Shown here: piece after piece, positions 60,474 to 64,000 of the stretch
How positions within the stretch are numbered: position 1 is the stretch's first letter
Layout of the letters: every line of letters starts with the position of its first letter
NCBI GenBank assembly: GCA_030407085.1
Contig: CM059582.1
Coordinates: forward strand, 203,237,501 to 203,301,500
DNA: 64,000 nucleotides
Reading direction: 5' to 3'
Source of the DNA: Trichopria drosophilae
Lineage: Eukaryota; Arthropoda; Insecta; Hymenoptera; Diapriidae
Notes under the pieces: generated by a model
What the model saw: the letters and a program-made list of their open reading frames with translations, nothing else
The model's database searches: none
Told to the model about the DNA's origin: nothing
Position numbers and translations under genes: made by a program

Positions 60474-62027
60474 TCATTCCTTTTTTTTTGGTGATTTGTC
60501 GCCATTGGTTTCATCGTCAGTATTTACGTTCACATCGATACATTCGTCATGCACTCGTCTCTCGCATCCACAACAACACAACCCATCTTCGCAAATCCTG
60601 AAACATACTACGCAATGACTATTTACATTTTTAGACTTATCTAATAATGTATCACTGACGGTTTTGCGGAATACGGACGGATTGAAATTTTGATCGCATG
60701 CTATTTTTTTTCCTATACATTCCATATAATACATGATGTATAAACCGCAATTCCATCCATCAGTATCCACCTGATATGGTCGATCCATTGGTTTTCCTTC
60801 AGACCACTGAAACGTCGATAAGTGATAAGTGGAAGACTTGCTATTGCTGGACTTTACGAACTGTTGAAATGCCAGTTTTACCCTATGATTATCAGATGAT
60901 CGTTGATATGGGTCAATCAATGTTAAAATTTTTTTTTCGATATCTACTTGCAGTACTCGCCAGTGTCCTTCGAAACAGTAAGGGAATAACAGACTTCCGT
61001 TTAAAGGTTCGTTAATGTTGTACAGTAATGATTTGCGATTTCTCTTAGTCTGCCAGAAATTTCCAATGACTGCACATCCAATGTCGGTCGGAACATACGT
61101 AACATTTTGCCATTTGTCGATATGAGTCGTAGTGTAGGCATCAATAATTTGGCCATCAATCCAACCATATTCTCCTGTCAACGTCCGAAACTCCTTACAT
61201 GTTATTTCAAAAGTTCTATAGAGAATTGGTTGATTTGTATCACTTTCGTAATGTCCAATTATAATTTTTGATGATTTTGATGCCGAGTAATATTTCCTGT
61301 CGTTAATAAGTCCATTTTCAAATTTCAAAATATTTTTAACTGTTGAATTGTTAATTGTCGGCTTATTATCCGGTTTGGTGAAGTGTCTAACATTTGTGGA
61401 AGGTTTTATTTCATGGTGGTCAGTTTCTGTTATGTCGGTCGTAACGTCTGAATCGAAGGTACTTGGCTCGTCTTTCTCTACAAGTTTTCGCGTTTTTAAA
61501 GGACATAGCTTTGATCTTTTGTCATTGATGTCCCGAGCGGCCTTCTGGATTTGTAATCCTTTGAAATGCGTATGTCGATTGCTTTTCTTTTCTTTAGTAC
61601 TTCATTTCCATGTCTCTTCTGCAAAGGGATTCGCAACCGGCTCAGGATATATTGCTTTATGTTTTGCACATTTGTTAGATTTTGTTGAAACCTTACCTAA
61701 ATTTGCTTCGGCCACCAATGAACTCTTATATACCTCTAATTTTCGGATAACATCACCGAACGAATTGTTAGTTTCGTGCTTTAACACTTCGTGTTTCAAC
61801 ACACGGTGGTGACTTTCGACATAAGCATTACTAACACGGGCCACCTTAGGGTTTACTATATCGAGCATTATGCCACTCCAGATAGGAATATATGGGATGA
61901 ATTTAGTAGTGATGTACTCGGCAAACTGTGGAGCATAGTAATCGTTGACATTATTGTTTGCGTTGTCTTTTTCTGATAAATTATTGATGAGTTTTATATA
62001 TATTATAGAATATTTTTTATAAAACAA
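60474..62027 (-). pseudogene. MULE-type transposase, C-terminal part with Ulp1-like protease and zinc tail
   Basis: One frame runs from 62027 to 60474, interrupted by a single TGA at 61602-61604. The upstream third has YVESHHRVLKHEV, typical of transposase C-termini in this group, and a basic linker follows. The last ~280 codons form a C48/Ulp1 cysteine protease. Counted from the Met at 61328, it has His122 (FEGHWRVLQVD), Asp139 (LTLIDPYQ), Gln186 and Cys194 (YQVDTDGWNCGLYIMYY), so the full catalytic set is kept. A tail with C-x2-C, C-x2-C, then H-x2-C (HCVVC to VHDEC) looks like a PHD-type zinc finger. The frame then ends in a charged SPKKKE. Confidence 0.7.
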
Positions 62028-62640
62028 AGAGTTGCATATATGGCGGTGCTTTTTCCGTATATTTCATTAAAAATTGCTTCACTTGATTCATCGTCCATTA
62101 TTTCGTCTTCTTTGTCATTTATTGCATCACAGTCTTCTTCTATTTCTTTTAGAATGCCTTTCACAGTATTGGTTTTTTCTTGGTGAATTTCTAATAAACA
62201 TTTTTCTGCTTTGCTGCCATCTTTTGTCAAAAGCAGAGTTATGATGTTCGTATACAACATATCGAACTCTGCCAATGATCTGCACAAAATCAGCAACCCA
62301 AAACACTGTAACAAAAATCGTTGTATCGTTTCATATTTTGAAAAATCTCTTTTCAGTGAATTGGAGACTCTGTGCATCACGTGTGCACAGCACGTTAAGA
62401 GAATAGTGACATGTTTAGGCATAGGAACATTATTTTCTGCATAATTGAAGCAAAGGTTGATGTAATCAATAACATTGGTATCGTTCCATTCCTTTGTAAT
62501 TAAATTGAGGAAAGCCCAGCTCCAATCTACAACTATAGCTTTTGCAAACGGCCATTTATGCAATTCTTTCATAACAAAATATTTGTAATGACTTAAAAAA
62601 ACACTTATCTATTCGATATTGTGTTCCGAAGTGAACATTT
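62003..62640 (-). pseudogene. MULE-type transposase, middle part
   Basis: The best open piece is 62003-62572 (KELHKWPFAKAIVVDWSWAF, INLCFNYAENNVPMPKHVTI, TCCAHVMHRVSNSLKR). VVDWSW is at a position expected for a catalytic Asp of the RNase H-like core, and the C-x2-H (TCCAHVMHR) motif is typical of MULE transposases. Upstream, the same frame continues to about 62640 through a TAG at 62609-62611 (MFTSEH before it). The right junction to the next frame is a slip near 62650 and the left junction a slip near 62015. Confidence 0.6.
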
Positions 62641-62643
62641 CTA

Positions 62644-63540
62644 CTAACGGCATTGTCGATTCGTTTGATCTAACCACGATGCAGCAATAAAAAATTTTTT
62701 GCAGTTGAGGCCTCGTGGAACGCGTATGATTTTTCCCGTAGCGTTAATATGTAAAATTATCGCTTTTGAGAAGTCTACACTGCATAATTGTTCAACCGTG
62801 TACAAAATTACCTGCAATGGCAGTGACCAAATTTTAAAATAAGGATCCTTTTTAGTATGTCCTTCCATCCACAACTGGCCAACATCGGATAAATCTTTGG
62901 ATTGGAAGCTCAATCTGTTTTCCGACTGCATTTCCGATTTTACTTTTTCCAGAACATTTAATGTTCTCAGGTCTTGTGAATGTCCATCACGAAACATTTC
63001 TGTATCGAGATTTCGGATGATGTCTAGTTGAATTTCGCGAGGAGATTTTAATGATAATGTTCGTTTCATTTCCTCCCTTTCTGTACCCCTCAATTGCTGG
63101 AAAGTGTTCGCTTCATCATCGCCGTGATTAGTTATACTACTGTTGCTCAAAATCGTCACGGTATTACGAAAATTTGCTACACCTTCAATAATAAATTTAA
63201 ATTGCTGCGCATGCGATTTGATGCACTTGGCATATACGACAATATCAAACGCATTTTTGCGCATTCGTGTTGGAAATCGTAACATACACGACGAATGAAC
63301 TTTTTCTAACATCAGTGATTTCAATGTATTACGCATTTTTTCGGCATTTATGTTTCCAAACGAGTCTTTGAATCCGGATGAATTCATTTCATATGTGCCA
63401 ATGTCTACTGAATAAGTAACGCGGTTTGACGAATTGTTTTTTACAGTTTCATCATTATCTTTCTGATCAGAATCTGATTCTACAAAATCGCACTCAGAGT
63501 CTGAAGGTATTTCACGGTCATCAGTTGATTTTATTCCCAT
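62644..63540 (-). pseudogene. MULE-type transposase, N-terminal part
   Basis: This 298-residue frame has an acidic N-terminus (SDSECDFVESDSDQKDND), a Cys/His region (VHSSCMLRFPTRM, CIKSHAQQFKF) that may be a zinc-binding DNA-binding module, and a helical middle. Near the end it has PLQVILYTVEQL and AIILHINATGKIIRVPRGLN, which lead into the catalytic core. I associate this layout with the insect MULE/NOF-like group (NOF is the Foldback-associated protein of Drosophila). It ends after a frame slip. Confidence 0.55.
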
Positions 63541-64000
63541 ACCATAAACGATGGTTTGTATATCAGTGTTAATTGTACCCCTCTGTACTTCTTCTTCGAT
63601 TAAAGTTTCTGAGTAATCTGTGTGAAAATAAGCAAATAATTACTATTCGCATAATAATATATATATTATATATTATAATTCGCTCGAGATGTACAGCTAA
63701 AAATGTGTACAGAATAATTGTATTTGGAACAATGTTTACCCTTTCTGTTACTAACACAATGTTGTATAATTTATAATCAAATTAATTAATGATGTAATTA
63801 ATAATAACGATCGGTGCAGTTGCATAATATTATTTACAGAATTAACATTAAATTTGTTAAAAACCTTTTATTAAGTAATAAGGAAATACTCCATTAATTT
63901 TAACCCTAAATTTATCACATTAAAATTCGATCTGAAATCATTGATATGAAATATAAAGAATATAATAATAAAATACATCACAAAAAGCATACTGTTTTGG
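63541..64000. other. AT-rich sequence at the window edge
   Basis: No gene was recognised. The terminal inverted repeat of the MULE-type element could lie here or beyond the window; none was matched to the left side. Confidence 0.3.

Overview
This is a repeat-rich, AT-rich piece of an arthropod nuclear genome. It is probably an insect, and the mix of Polinton/Maverick, BEL/Pao, gypsy, I-clade LINE, MULE, piggyBac-like and pogo-like elements with spliced host-like exons suggests a hymenopteran such as an ant or wasp; the taxon is inferred. No rRNA, tRNA, CRISPR or bacterial operon is visible. Most of the window is transposable elements in several age layers. A few spliced exon groups that look like host genes lie between them.

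Region by region. 1-2390: 5' part of a Ty3/gypsy element on the minus strand (pol start, gag, PBS, 5' LTR), abutting a second, older gypsy element (2391-5697). 5698-7394: wreck of a Polinton DNA polymerase. 7395-10300: tandem and dispersed repeats. 10.6-12.2 kb: a minus-strand terminal exon and the 5' exons of a plus-strand gene. 12.3-34.4 kb: what I read as one TE-filled intron of that gene. It holds a piggyBac-like MITE, a 9.3 kb Polinton virion-gene cluster (13766-23048), a deleted BEL/Pao element (24.2-29.1 kb), a ~190 bp tandem array interrupted by a 5'-truncated LINE, and MITEs. 34.4-36.65 kb: the 3' exons, ending in a BEN-like domain. 36.8-40.5 kb: tandem repeats and MITEs. 40.6-43.15 kb: an EnSpm/CACTA-like transposase. 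44439-46394: a 1.96 kb foldback element. 46.4-53.1 kb: a small minus-strand gene, one exon of which is split by a full-length 5.67 kb I-clade LINE. 53515-59465: a 5.95 kb foldback/MULE-type element with 209 bp inverted repeats and a 9 bp target duplication. 60.5-63.5 kb: a decayed MULE-type transposase with a C-terminal Ulp1 protease domain and a zinc-binding tail.

The Polinton is the most system-like part. Integrase, a coiled-coil protein, a DUF8207-like protein and the packaging ATPase run leftward. A phospholipase-A2 protein, an adenain-type protease, a minor capsid protein, a small membrane-type ORF, the major capsid protein and a 255-residue protein run rightward from a 48 bp divergent intergenic region. 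The capsid genes are open, but the replication and packaging genes are broken: no polymerase is present in the cluster, the ATPase carries a MITE and a stop codon, the coiled-coil gene carries a 1.17 kb insertion, and the protease has lost its start. The locus is therefore a fossil of a capsid-forming element rather than a live one. The only polymerase remnant (5.7-7.4 kb) has an altered catalytic motif.

Several insertions can be dated relative to each other because target duplications or empty-site copies are still readable. These include the MULE inside a palindromic repeat, the LINE inside an exon, the LINE fragment inside a tandem array, and the MITE inside the ATPase gene.
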